This document shows, one piece after another, positions 25,981 through 33,439 of a DNA stretch of 44,948 nucleotides. A program made the position numbers and the translations under genes. The notes below the pieces were generated by a model. The model did not search any database and was not told where the DNA came from. It was given only the letters and a program-made list of their open reading frames with translations. The stretch's first letter is position 1. Every line of letters starts with the position of its first letter. Origin of the DNA: Tepidanaerobacter acetatoxydans_A (GTDB taxonomy: Bacteria > Bacillota > Thermosediminibacteria > Thermosediminibacterales > Tepidanaerobacteraceae); the NCBI GenBank assembly GCA_022840405.1, contig JALHJR010000012.1, positions 1-44,948 of the forward strand. The letters run 5' to 3'.

Positions 25981-26325
25981 GTGAATTTAAAAGAAATACA
26001 AGAAGTACTTAACTTAAAGTTAGTTACTAAAAGCACAAACCTTGATAGAGATGTTCGAGGCGGATATGTTTCGGATCTTTTGAGTTGGGTAATGGCTCAT
26101 GCTAAGGAAAATGAGGTTTGGATAACAATTCAAAGCCATCAGAATATAGTGGCGGTGGCTTCGCTCTTAAATCTTGCAGCAATAATTGTGGCTGAAAATG
26201 TCAATATTGAAGAAAACACATTAAAAAAAGCGGAAGAGGAGAACATACCGATTTACTCCAGTGAAAAATCAATTTTTGAATTATGCGGTATACTGTATAA
26301 TCTGTTATCAAGGGAGTCTAAGTAA
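25981..26325 (+). CDS. Stand-alone DRTGG domain protein
   Basis: The 114-residue protein resembles the DRTGG domain: MNLKEIQEVLNLKLVTKST, then DVRGGYVSDLLSWVMAHAKENEVWITIQ, and the ending IFELCGILYNLL. DRTGG domains are named from CBS-associated and phosphotransacetylase-linked proteins and are thought to bind a ligand or a partner. It starts at GTG after AGGAGTG and overlaps the PHP gene by one base (TAATG). In this operon it parallels the N-terminal domain of the DRTGG-HATPase gene, so the two may interact or compete. Confidence 0.75.
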   Translation: MNLKEIQEVLNLKLVTKSTNLDRDVRGGYVSDLLSWVMAHAKENEVWITIQSHQNIVAVASLLNLAAIIVAENVNIEENTLKKAEEENIPIYSSEKSIFELCGILYNLLSRESK

Positions 26326-27071
26326 TGCTTGCCGAGTTTCCTGCAGATCTTCATATTCATACTTGCTTATCACCTTGCGCCGATGATGACATGGTTCCGA
26401 TAAACATATTAAATATGGCAAAACTGATGGGCACTAAAATATTAGGTGTATGTGACCACAATTCGGCAAAAAATGCAAAGAGTATGTTAGAAGCTGCAAA
26501 GGATTATGATATTCTTGTTATTCCGGGAATTGAAGTACAAAGCGTTGAAGAAGTCCATATGCTGTGTTTTTTTGAAAACCTAGATGAGGTGTTAGAATGG
26601 CAAGAATATGTTTATTGCTGTTTACCACAGATAGAGAATAGACCGCGTTATTTTGGTCATCAATGGATTGTGGATGGCCAGGGAAACATCTTGGGTGAAG
26701 AAAATCGAATGCTCTTGACGTCGACCTCGCTGACGGTAGAAGAAATATCGGAAAAGGTATTGAAGCTAAACGGCTTATTAATTCCTGCACATGTGGACAG
26801 AAGACATTATAGTATAGTTAGTCAGCTCGGCTTTATTCCAGAGAAATTAAAAATAGATGCAGTAGAATTTTCCAGAGCAATTTCAGAAGCGGATTTTCGA
26901 AAATCGTTTCACGGTATTAATAAATATACTTTAATAACATCTTCTGATGCTCACAGCTTGAAAGAAATGGTTTACCAGAAAACCTTTTTCTATATAGAAT
27001 CTTTAAAATACAGCGAAATCGCGATGGCTTTTAGAGGCTTAGAGGGGAGGAATGTATTTATTAAAGAGTAG
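26325..27071 (+). CDS. PHP-domain phosphoesterase
   Basis: This 248-residue protein of the PHP family (COG0613-like) has the metal-binding motifs DLHIHTCLSPCADDD (8-22), VCDHNSAKNA (about 43-52), a middle PGIEVQS with Glu, LIPAHVDR and the late SSDAH. All are expected for a trinuclear metal phosphoesterase. Family members hydrolyse phosphoesters of nucleotides, histidinol phosphate or oligonucleotides; the substrate here is unknown. Because it sits with two HATPases and a sensory hydrogenase, a phosphatase acting on a signalling protein or small nucleotide is possible but inferred. It overlaps the previous gene and ends 62 bases before hndA. Confidence 0.85.
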   Translation: MLAEFPADLHIHTCLSPCADDDMVPINILNMAKLMGTKILGVCDHNSAKNAKSMLEAAKDYDILVIPGIEVQSVEEVHMLCFFENLDEVLEWQEYVYCCLPQIENRPRYFGHQWIVDGQGNILGEENRMLLTSTSLTVEEISEKVLKLNGLLIPAHVDRRHYSIVSQLGFIPEKLKIDAVEFSRAISEADFRKSFHGINKYTLITSSDAHSLKEMVYQKTFFYIESLKYSEIAMAFRGLEGRNVFIKE

Positions 27072-27133
27072 TTGTTAATTATTAAAGTAAATAGTGAAAG
27101 AGAGAACTATAACATACAAAGGAGAGAATGAAT

Positions 27134-27622
27134 ATGGCGGTAGCTTTAAATCAGCAGCAAGAATTTACTGATAAGCTCAAACAAATCGAAGAAATGTTAA
27201 AAAAGTATAAAGGCCAGAAGGGCGCTTTGTTGCAGGCACTCCAAGAAGCTCAGAATATTATGGGTTATCTTCCCATAGAAGTTCAAGAAATGGTAGCAGA
27301 AACTTTAGATATTACTTTAAGTGAAGTCTATAGCACCATCACATTTTACTCTTTTTTTAGTCTTAAACCAAAAGGTAAGTATCAGATACGCACATGTTTG
27401 GGAACGGCCTGTTATGTAAGAGGAGCCGAGAAGGTACTTGATAGATTAAAAACTGAGCTAGGAATTGAAGTCGGAGATACAACCGATGACGGTAAATTTT
27501 CCCTCAATGCCTGCCGCTGCATAGGTGCTTGTGGCCTGGCCCCGGCTATTATTATCAATGATGAAGTATACGGTAGATTAACCCCCGACAAGATTCCTGA
27601 TATTCTTAAGAAATTTGAATAA
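27134..27622 (+). CDS. hndA: NADH-linked [FeFe] hydrogenase subunit HndA (NuoE-like, [2Fe-2S])
   Basis: This 162-residue 24-kDa-subunit homologue carries one thioredoxin-like [2Fe-2S] cluster with ligands Cys88 and Cys93 (CLGTAC) and Cys129 and Cys133 (CIGAC). The N-terminal helical bundle (LKQIEEMLKKYKGQKGALLQALQEAQ) is standard for NuoE. In HndABCD/HydABC complexes it relays electrons next to the flavin subunit. ATG at 27134 is nine bases after GGAG; an in-frame ATG six bases earlier is too close to that site. It starts the structural part of the hydrogenase operon, just before the second HATPase gene. Confidence 0.92.
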   Translation: MAVALNQQQEFTDKLKQIEEMLKKYKGQKGALLQALQEAQNIMGYLPIEVQEMVAETLDITLSEVYSTITFYSFFSLKPKGKYQIRTCLGTACYVRGAEKVLDRLKTELGIEVGDTTDDGKFSLNACRCIGACGLAPAIIINDEVYGRLTPDKIPDILKKFE

Positions 27623-27624
27623 TT

Positions 27625-28173
27625 ATGAAAGAGCTTTCTCTGCATATTTTAGATGTAGTTCAAAACTCGCTAGGGGCTAAAGCATCCCTTGTTGAAATTG
27701 ACATTATCGAAGATATAAAAAATAATTTACTCACAATAAAAATTAAGGACAACGGGACAGGCATGGACGAGGAAATGTCTAAGAAAGTTATTGATCCGTT
27801 TTTCACTACAAGGACAACTCGAAAAGTGGGAATGGGTATACCGCTTTTTGCTCAAGCGGCTAAAAGCTGTGGAGGAGATTTGAAAGTTTACTCTGAAAAA
27901 GGCAAGGGAACAGAAGTTATAGCAACTTTTGTCCTTAACCATATTGACAGAGCTCCTATAGGCAGCATGGCTGATACTATGGTTTCTTTAGTTGCCGTGC
28001 ATCCTAATGTGGATTTTATATATCGACATTGTGTAGGAGATAAAGCATTTGTAATGGATACTGGTGAAGTAAAGAAGATACTTCAAGAAGTGCCGATAAA
28101 TAATCCTATGGTGTTGGATTGGATTAAAAGATTTATACAAGACAACTTAAAGGAAATTAACGGAGGTGCGTAA
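27625..28173 (+). CDS. HATPase-domain protein within the hydrogenase operon
   Basis: This 182-residue protein has a GHKL ATP-binding fold: N-box LDVVQNSLGA (9-18), G1 DNGTGM (42-47), the F-box-like DPFFTTRTTR (57-66) and G2 GMGIPLFAQ (69-77). Residues after about 105 form a short alpha/beta tail not recognised. There is no dimerisation-phosphorylation domain and no sensor domain, so it cannot be a complete histidine kinase. It lies two bases after hndA and one base before hndB, hence it is co-translated with hydrogenase subunits. Similar genes accompany HydABC loci in other Clostridia; a role in regulating the complex or in H2 signalling is inferred. Confidence 0.8.
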   Translation: MKELSLHILDVVQNSLGAKASLVEIDIIEDIKNNLLTIKIKDNGTGMDEEMSKKVIDPFFTTRTTRKVGMGIPLFAQAAKSCGGDLKVYSEKGKGTEVIATFVLNHIDRAPIGSMADTMVSLVAVHPNVDFIYRHCVGDKAFVMDTGEVKKILQEVPINNPMVLDWIKRFIQDNLKEINGGA

Positions 28174-28174
28174 A

Positions 28175-28549
28175 ATGTCAGTAATCAAGTCAATAGAGGA
28201 TCTGGAGAAAATCAGAGAACAGGCTAAAGATATGATAAATTTAAGAGTTGACAATGAAACTAAGACCCGTGTAGTTGTAGGCATGGGGACTTGTGGCATT
28301 GCTGCCGGTGCCAGAGCTGTTATGTTAGCAATATTAGATGAACTAAAAAAGAGAAATATTGATGATGTTATTGTAACTGAAACAGGCTGCATTGGTCTTT
28401 GCCAGTATGAACCGCTTGTGGATGTTATTAAACCGGATAATCCAAAAGTGACTTATGTAAATATGACTCCAGAAAAGGCTAGGGAAGTTGTTGTCAAGCA
28501 TATTATTAATAACCAAGTTGTTGATGAATATGTAGTACCAAATATATGA
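28175..28549 (+). CDS. hndB: NADH-linked [FeFe] hydrogenase subunit HndB (thioredoxin-like ferredoxin)
   Basis: This 124-residue thioredoxin-fold ferredoxin corresponds to HndB of the four-subunit HndABCD enzymes. Cysteines are at 40 (GMGTCGIAAGA), 72 and 76 (TGCIGLCQYEP). A canonical [2Fe-2S] site has four, so either a different ligand is used or the cluster is atypical. The ATG at 28175 follows GGAGG by nine bases; a GTG three codons earlier overlaps the previous gene and is less likely. Confidence 0.88.
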   Translation: MSVIKSIEDLEKIREQAKDMINLRVDNETKTRVVVGMGTCGIAAGARAVMLAILDELKKRNIDDVIVTETGCIGLCQYEPLVDVIKPDNPKVTYVNMTPEKAREVVVKHIINNQVVDEYVVPNI

Positions 28550-28582
28550 TAATAATTACGAGGACTTAAGGAGGTTGTAAAA

Positions 28583-30376
28583 ATGGAAATATACAGGGCT
28601 CATGTTCTGGTCTGCAAAGGCACCGGCTGTGTAGCTTCCGGCAGTGAACCCATAATGGAAGCTTTTGAAAAAGAAATCGAAAAGAAAGGGCTTTCTAAAG
28701 AAGTAAAAGTGGTTCAGACAGGCTGTTTAGGCCTTTGCGAACTGGGACCAAATGTACTTATCTATCCGGAGGGAAGTTATTATTGCACAGTAAAAGCGGA
28801 AGATGTGCCGGAAATTGTTGAAGAGCATTTGTTAAAAGGCCGTATTGTTGAACGCCTTTTATATAAAGAACGCGATACAAAAGAGCGCTATCGTTCATTG
28901 ATGGATATTGATTTTTATAAAAGACAAAAGCGCATCGCACTAAGACATTGCGGACTCATCAATCCGGAGATAATTGAGGAATATATTGCAAATGACGGTT
29001 ACAGAGCTTTAGCTAAGGCATTAACCGAAATGACTCCACAGCAAGTAATCGATGAAGTAAAACAGTCCGGTCTAAGAGGCCGCGGAGGCGGAGGATTTTC
29101 AACAGGGACTAAATGGCAGTTTGCTGCCAATGCTCAAGACGACATAAAATATGTAGTATGTAATGCCGATGAAGGAGACCCGGGGGCTTTCATGGATCGC
29201 AGTATATTAGAAGGCGATCCGCATACGGTGCTGGAAGCCATGGAGATTGCTGGCTATGCCATTGGAGCAAGTGAAGGCTATATATATGTAAGGGCAGAAT
29301 ATCCCATAGCCGTAAAACGTTTGGAAATAGCTATTGAGCAGGCTAGAAACCACGGACTATTAGGTAAAAACATTCTGGGAACAGATTTTAGTTTTGACAT
29401 CTTTATAAGACTTGGCTCAGGAGCTTTTGTATGCGGTGAAGAAACGGCACTGCTTGCGTCCGTTGAAGGGCGCCGCGGTGAGCCAAGACCTAGGCCGCCT
29501 TTTCCGGCAAATAAGGGACTTTGGGATAAACCCACAATTATAAATAATGTTGAAACATATGCCAATGTACCCGAAATCATTCTCAAAGGTGCAGAGTGGT
29601 TTTCAAGTGTAGGCTCTGAAAAGAGCAAGGGAACTAAAGTATTTGCAGTGGGCGGTAAAATCAATCATACGGGTCTTGTTGAGATTCCTATGGGAACTAC
29701 GCTTAAAGAAGTTATTTACGATATTTGCGGCGGTATACCGAATAATAAAAAATTCAAGGCAGTTCAAACCGGAGGTCCTTCCGGCGGATGTCTACCTGCA
29801 TCTCTTCTAGATATGCCCATTGAGTATGATACACTGATTCAAGCAGGTTCGATGATGGGTTCAGGCGGAATGATCGTCATGGATGAAGACAACTGTATGG
29901 TGGATATAGCTAAATTCTTTTTAACCTTTACCCAAGAAGAATCCTGCGGCAAATGCCCGCCTTGCAGGATTGGAACTAAGCGAATGCTGGAAATTCTTGA
30001 AAGGATAACCAACGGTGAAGGAGAAGAAGGAGATATAGAACTCTTGGAAAATCTGGCCTATAGTATAAAGGCTTCTGCATTGTGCGGTCTTGGTCAAACA
30101 GCTCCTAATCCGGTGTTGTCCACAATTAGGTACTTCAGGGATGAATATGAAGCACATATTAAAGATAAAAAATGCCCTGCCGGTGCCTGTAAGGCTTTAG
30201 TGCATTACGAAATCATAGCTGATAAATGCAAAGGCTGCGGAATGTGTCTAAAAGTTTGTCCTACTCAAGCGATCAGCGGAGAAAGAAGGCAGCCTCATAA
30301 AATAGATACAGACAAGTGTATAAAATGTAACAGTTGTTTTGACAGATGCCCGTTTGGTGCCATTGTTAAAATATAG
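28583..30376 (+). CDS. hndC: NADH-linked [FeFe] hydrogenase flavin subunit HndC/HydB (NuoF-like)
   Basis: The 597-residue subunit binds FMN and NAD(H) and is the proposed bifurcation site. An N-terminal thioredoxin-like [2Fe-2S] domain (Cys11, 16, 48, 52) is followed by the FMN/NAD Rossmann region (GLRGRGGGGFSTGTKW, 163-178, and CNADEGDPGAFMDR). An SLBB domain and the NuoF [4Fe-4S] site (ESCGKCPPC, Cys455, 458, 461, plus Cys501) come next. Two C-terminal ferredoxin motifs are at Cys549/552/555/559 and Cys579/582/585/589. This domain order is that of HydB in HydABC and HndC in HndABCD. The ATG follows AAGGAGG by nine bases. Confidence 0.95.
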   Translation: MEIYRAHVLVCKGTGCVASGSEPIMEAFEKEIEKKGLSKEVKVVQTGCLGLCELGPNVLIYPEGSYYCTVKAEDVPEIVEEHLLKGRIVERLLYKERDTKERYRSLMDIDFYKRQKRIALRHCGLINPEIIEEYIANDGYRALAKALTEMTPQQVIDEVKQSGLRGRGGGGFSTGTKWQFAANAQDDIKYVVCNADEGDPGAFMDRSILEGDPHTVLEAMEIAGYAIGASEGYIYVRAEYPIAVKRLEIAIEQARNHGLLGKNILGTDFSFDIFIRLGSGAFVCGEETALLASVEGRRGEPRPRPPFPANKGLWDKPTIINNVETYANVPEIILKGAEWFSSVGSEKSKGTKVFAVGGKINHTGLVEIPMGTTLKEVIYDICGGIPNNKKFKAVQTGGPSGGCLPASLLDMPIEYDTLIQAGSMMGSGGMIVMDEDNCMVDIAKFFLTFTQEESCGKCPPCRIGTKRMLEILERITNGEGEEGDIELLENLAYSIKASALCGLGQTAPNPVLSTIRYFRDEYEAHIKDKKCPAGACKALVHYEIIADKCKGCGMCLKVCPTQAISGERRQPHKIDTDKCIKCNSCFDRCPFGAIVKI

Positions 30377-30403
30377 CATTAGAGAAGGGAGAGATAAAAA
30401 CTC

Positions 30404-32158
30404 ATGGATATGGTGACATTGACGATAGACGGTATAAAAGTGCAAGCTCCAAAAGATGCTACAGTGCTTGAGGCTGCCCGAAAAGCCGGAATCAGAATTC
30501 CTACACTTTGCTTTTTAAAGGGAGTAAACGAAATAGGTGCCTGCCGAATGTGTGTTGTAGAAGTAAAAGGAGCTAAGTCATTACAGACAGCTTGTGTTTT
30601 ACCTGTGTCAGATGGTATGGAGATTATTACCAATTCAGCGGCTGTAAGAGAGTCGCGAAAAGTAACTTTAGAATTGCTGCTTTCAGACCATAATTTAGAA
30701 TGTCCGACATGTATAAGAAATCTCAATTGCGAGCTTCAGAAGTTGTCGGAAGAGCTTGGTGTTCAAGCAATAAGGTATCCCGGTGAAAAAAGCAAAGCAC
30801 AATATGATGATTTTTCACCTTCTATAGTAAGGGATACATCAAAATGCATTTTGTGCAGAAGGTGTGTAAGCACATGCCATAAAGTGCAGGGCGTAGGTGT
30901 TATATCCCCTAACTACCGTGGATTCAATACTGTAATTGCACCGGTATATGACATGAGCCTCAGTGAAGTTTCGTGTGTTAATTGCGGTCAGTGCATAATG
31001 GCATGCCCGGTTGGTGCTTTAAAAGAAAAAGACGATACAGATAAAGTTTGGAAAGCTTTAGCTGACCCTGAAAAATATGTTATAGTTCAAACTGCACCAG
31101 CTATTAGGGTATCATTAGGTGAAGAATTCGGTGGGGAATTGGGCACTATTGTTACTAAGAAATTACCGGCAGCCTTGAGAAGACTCGGCTTTGACAAGGT
31201 CTTTGATACGGACTTTTCTGCTGACCTTACTATTTTAGAAGAGGGTTCGGAATTTCTGGATAGACTGCAAAACGGCGGTAAACTTCCGCTTATCACCTCG
31301 TGCAGTCCCGGCTGGATTAAGTTCTGCGAGCACTACTATCCTGAATTTCTTGACAATCTTTCTACATGCAAGTCACCGCAGCAAATGTTTGGAGCTCTTG
31401 TTAAGACCTACTATGCGGAAAAAATGGGAATAGATCCATCGAAGATTTTCTCAGTTTCCATTATGCCGTGTACTGCAAAAAAATATGAATGTAATCGTCC
31501 AGAAATGTTCTCCAGCGGATATCAAGATGTAGATGTAGCACTGACTACCCGTGAACTTTCAAGGATGCTTAAAGAAGCCGGAATCAATCTAAACAAGCTA
31601 CCGGATGAAGAATTTGACGAACCGTTGGGAATATCTACGGGAGCTGGTGCCATATTTGGAGCTACCGGAGGTGTTATGGAAGCTGCCTTAAGGACCGTTT
31701 ATGAAATAGTAACAAAGAAGGAATTGAAAAACATAGATTTTACAGAAGTTAGAGGTATTGAAGGAGTAAAAGAAGCTACCATCGATATAGAAGGCATTAA
31801 AGTTAATATTGCGGTAGCACACGGCCTATCCAATGCCAGGGTTGTTCTGGATAGGGTAAGAAATGGTGAAGCTAACTATCATTTTATAGAAATTATGGCT
31901 TGCCCAGGAGGATGCGTTGGAGGTGGAGGTCAGCCGATACTAAGCGCCGATGAACGCTGGGAAGCAGACTATAGAGAAGAAAGAGCAAAGGCTATATACG
32001 AGGTTGACCGCAATATGCCGCTGAGAAAATCTCATGAAAATCCAGCCGTCAAGGCTTTGTATAGAGAGTTTTTGGGAGAGCCTCTTGGTGAAAAATCACA
32101 TGAGTTACTTCATACACACTATACAAAGCGCGAATTATATCCTGCAACTAAACAGTAA
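30404..32158 (+). CDS. hndD: NADH-linked [FeFe] hydrogenase catalytic subunit HndD/HydA
   Basis: This is the H2-forming or H2-oxidising subunit, 584 residues. An N-terminal [2Fe-2S] domain (Cys36, 47, 50, 64) is followed by a His-Cys3 [4Fe-4S] site (HNLECPTCIRNLNC, from His96) and two ferredoxin motifs (Cys148/151/154/158 and Cys191/194/197/201). The H-cluster domain carries TSCSPGW (298-304), MPCTAKKYE (354-362) and EIMACPGGC (496-504), then the short C-terminal region. Unlike the sensory homologue upstream, the Glu and Met proton-path and active-site residues are kept. The first motif has Ser301 where monomeric enzymes have a second Cys, a variant I recall from NADP-reducing HndD-type enzymes. 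It ends the operon. Confidence 0.95.
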   Translation: MDMVTLTIDGIKVQAPKDATVLEAARKAGIRIPTLCFLKGVNEIGACRMCVVEVKGAKSLQTACVLPVSDGMEIITNSAAVRESRKVTLELLLSDHNLECPTCIRNLNCELQKLSEELGVQAIRYPGEKSKAQYDDFSPSIVRDTSKCILCRRCVSTCHKVQGVGVISPNYRGFNTVIAPVYDMSLSEVSCVNCGQCIMACPVGALKEKDDTDKVWKALADPEKYVIVQTAPAIRVSLGEEFGGELGTIVTKKLPAALRRLGFDKVFDTDFSADLTILEEGSEFLDRLQNGGKLPLITSCSPGWIKFCEHYYPEFLDNLSTCKSPQQMFGALVKTYYAEKMGIDPSKIFSVSIMPCTAKKYECNRPEMFSSGYQDVDVALTTRELSRMLKEAGINLNKLPDEEFDEPLGISTGAGAIFGATGGVMEAALRTVYEIVTKKELKNIDFTEVRGIEGVKEATIDIEGIKVNIAVAHGLSNARVVLDRVRNGEANYHFIEIMACPGGCVGGGGQPILSADERWEADYREERAKAIYEVDRNMPLRKSHENPAVKALYREFLGEPLGEKSHELLHTHYTKRELYPATKQ

Positions 32159-32190
32159 GCAAATAGGATAGATATTATTTGACATATCAG

Positions 32191-32239
32191 GGTGGAAAGT
32201 TAAGGAACATGTGGTATAGCCTTACTTTCCACCTATTTT
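32191..32239 (+). terminator. Terminator of the rex-hydrogenase operon
   Basis: GGTGGAAAGTTAAGG pairs with CCTTACTTTCCACC, leaving one bulged T, around a ~14-base loop and is followed by a T-rich tract. It lies 33 bases after the hndD stop. Confidence 0.85.
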
Positions 32240-32248
32240 CATAACTTT

Positions 32249-32266
32249 TTGCTAATTAATTAACAA
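32249..32266. promoter_or_regulatory. Rex operator upstream of the FNT transporter promoter
   Basis: TTGCTAATTAATTAACAA matches TTGTTAA-N4-TTAACAA at 13 of the 14 fixed positions. It ends 13 bp before the -35 box of the transporter gene. Confidence 0.65.
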
Positions 32267-32279
32267 ATATTAAAACTTA

Positions 32280-32308
32280 TTGAATACAGATTAGTTCTGT
32301 TATATAAT
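32280..32308 (+). promoter_or_regulatory. Sigma-A promoter for the FNT transporter gene
   Basis: A -35 TTGAAT and a perfect -10 TATAAT (32303-32308) are separated by 17 bp, about 60 bp before the start codon and between two Rex-like sites. Confidence 0.75.
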
Positions 32309-32338
32309 CAGGTTAATATTTTTTTATTTTCAAAATTA

Positions 32339-32356
32339 ATGTTAAAAAATTAACAA
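32339..32356. promoter_or_regulatory. Rex operator between promoter and start of the FNT transporter
   Basis: ATGTTAAAAAATTAACAA matches the consensus at 13 of 14 fixed positions. It lies in the 5' leader, its right end touching the ribosome binding site AAAGGAGG, so bound Rex would act as a roadblock. Confidence 0.65.
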
Positions 32357-32370
32357 AGGAGGTTTAAATA

Positions 32371-33210
32371 ATGAATAATTTTTATAGTCCTAAAGAAGTA
32401 GCAGAGGTATATGACAATATTTCTGTAAGTAAAGCAAAAAATTCTATAACCAACTTATTTATTTTAGGGGTTTTAGCTGGAATTTATATAGCTTTTGCAG
32501 GTTTTGCATCACAAACCATATCTTATGCTATTAAAAATCCCGGCTTATCTAAATTTGCTAGCGGAGCGGTGTTTCCAGTAGGATTAATTCTTGTTGTACT
32601 TGCCGGAGCAGAGCTTTTTACCGGCAACAACCTGATGATAATCGGATTTATGGATAAAAAAATAAGTTTCAGTGAACTTCTCAGAAATTGGATTGTAGTA
32701 TACATAGCAAACTTTATAGGATCAGTTTTGTTTGCATTTTTGATTAGCCGCAGCGGCCTTTTTGACAGTGGCGGTGGGCTTTTGGGTGCAACCGCAATCA
32801 AGACAGCTATTGCTAAAGTTTCATTACCTTTCAGTCAAGCGTTGATTAGGGGGTTGTTATGCAATATCATGGTAGTTTTAGCTGTTTGGATGGCAACTGC
32901 AGCTAAAGATATTGTAAGTAAAATTTCTGCTATCTGGTTTCCTATTATGCTCTTTGTAATGTCCGGTTTTGAACATAGTATTGCTAACATGTATTTTATA
33001 CCGGCAGGCATTTTTGCTAAATCAAATGCAGATTATCTTAAAGCAGGTCAAATTGAGGCGGCATCCCTCGGTAAATTAAATTTAAGCGGACTTTTTGCAA
33101 ATCTGGTTCCAGTTACTGTCGGCAATATTTTAGGCGGAGCTATCATAATCGGCTTATCTTATTGGTATGTTTATAGATATACTCCTGATAAAATTAATTT
33201 TAAAAAGTAA
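32371..33210 (+). CDS. Formate/nitrite transporter (FNT) family channel
   Basis: The 279-residue protein is an FNT family pentameric anion channel with six predicted spans. Family marks are YIAFAGFASQT, the omega-loop region GAELFTGNNLMI, LLCNIMVVLAVWMA and the GFEHSIANMYFIPAGI segment with the central pore histidine. Formate (FocA), nitrite (NirC) and hydrosulfide channels share this fold and cannot be told apart confidently here. The two flanking Rex sites and the neighbouring hydrogenase point to a fermentation or redox anion such as formate. No pyruvate formate-lyase or formate dehydrogenase gene lies in the window. The ATG follows AAAGGAGG by eight bases. Confidence 0.88.
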   Translation: MNNFYSPKEVAEVYDNISVSKAKNSITNLFILGVLAGIYIAFAGFASQTISYAIKNPGLSKFASGAVFPVGLILVVLAGAELFTGNNLMIIGFMDKKISFSELLRNWIVVYIANFIGSVLFAFLISRSGLFDSGGGLLGATAIKTAIAKVSLPFSQALIRGLLCNIMVVLAVWMATAAKDIVSKISAIWFPIMLFVMSGFEHSIANMYFIPAGIFAKSNADYLKAGQIEAASLGKLNLSGLFANLVPVTVGNILGGAIIIGLSYWYVYRYTPDKINFKK

Positions 33211-33439
33211 AAAGAAAATATCAAATATTAACTTGAAGGATTTTAAATTAAAATCGACACAAAATTTAATTGCCCAAGATAAATAAAATATTTTTCCGAA
33301 TATGATATTAGATAAAAAGAGTTTATAAAAGTGTATACTATATACTTTATTAAAAACTTTTTCTGAAAATAAGAGGTTTTTAATAAATATTGTCGAATAG
33401 TATTTAAGTTAGCTCAAGCTCAAAGGAAGAGGTGAAACA

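Noticed and set aside
27072..27089. Rex-like half-site TTGTTAATTATTAAAG before hndA
   Set aside because: Only one half matches, and no promoter elements were found next to it; probably chance in AT-rich DNA.
29278..29664. 128-codon antisense frame within hndC, with similar long ones in rnfC and rnfB
   Set aside because: They lie opposite strongly recognised genes, have no ribosome binding sites, and are explained by the codon pattern of the sense genes.
33239..33255. AT palindrome GATTTTAA-A-TTAAAATC downstream of the FNT gene
   Set aside because: There is no T-run for a terminator and no match to a known operator; such palindromes are common in AT-rich DNA.
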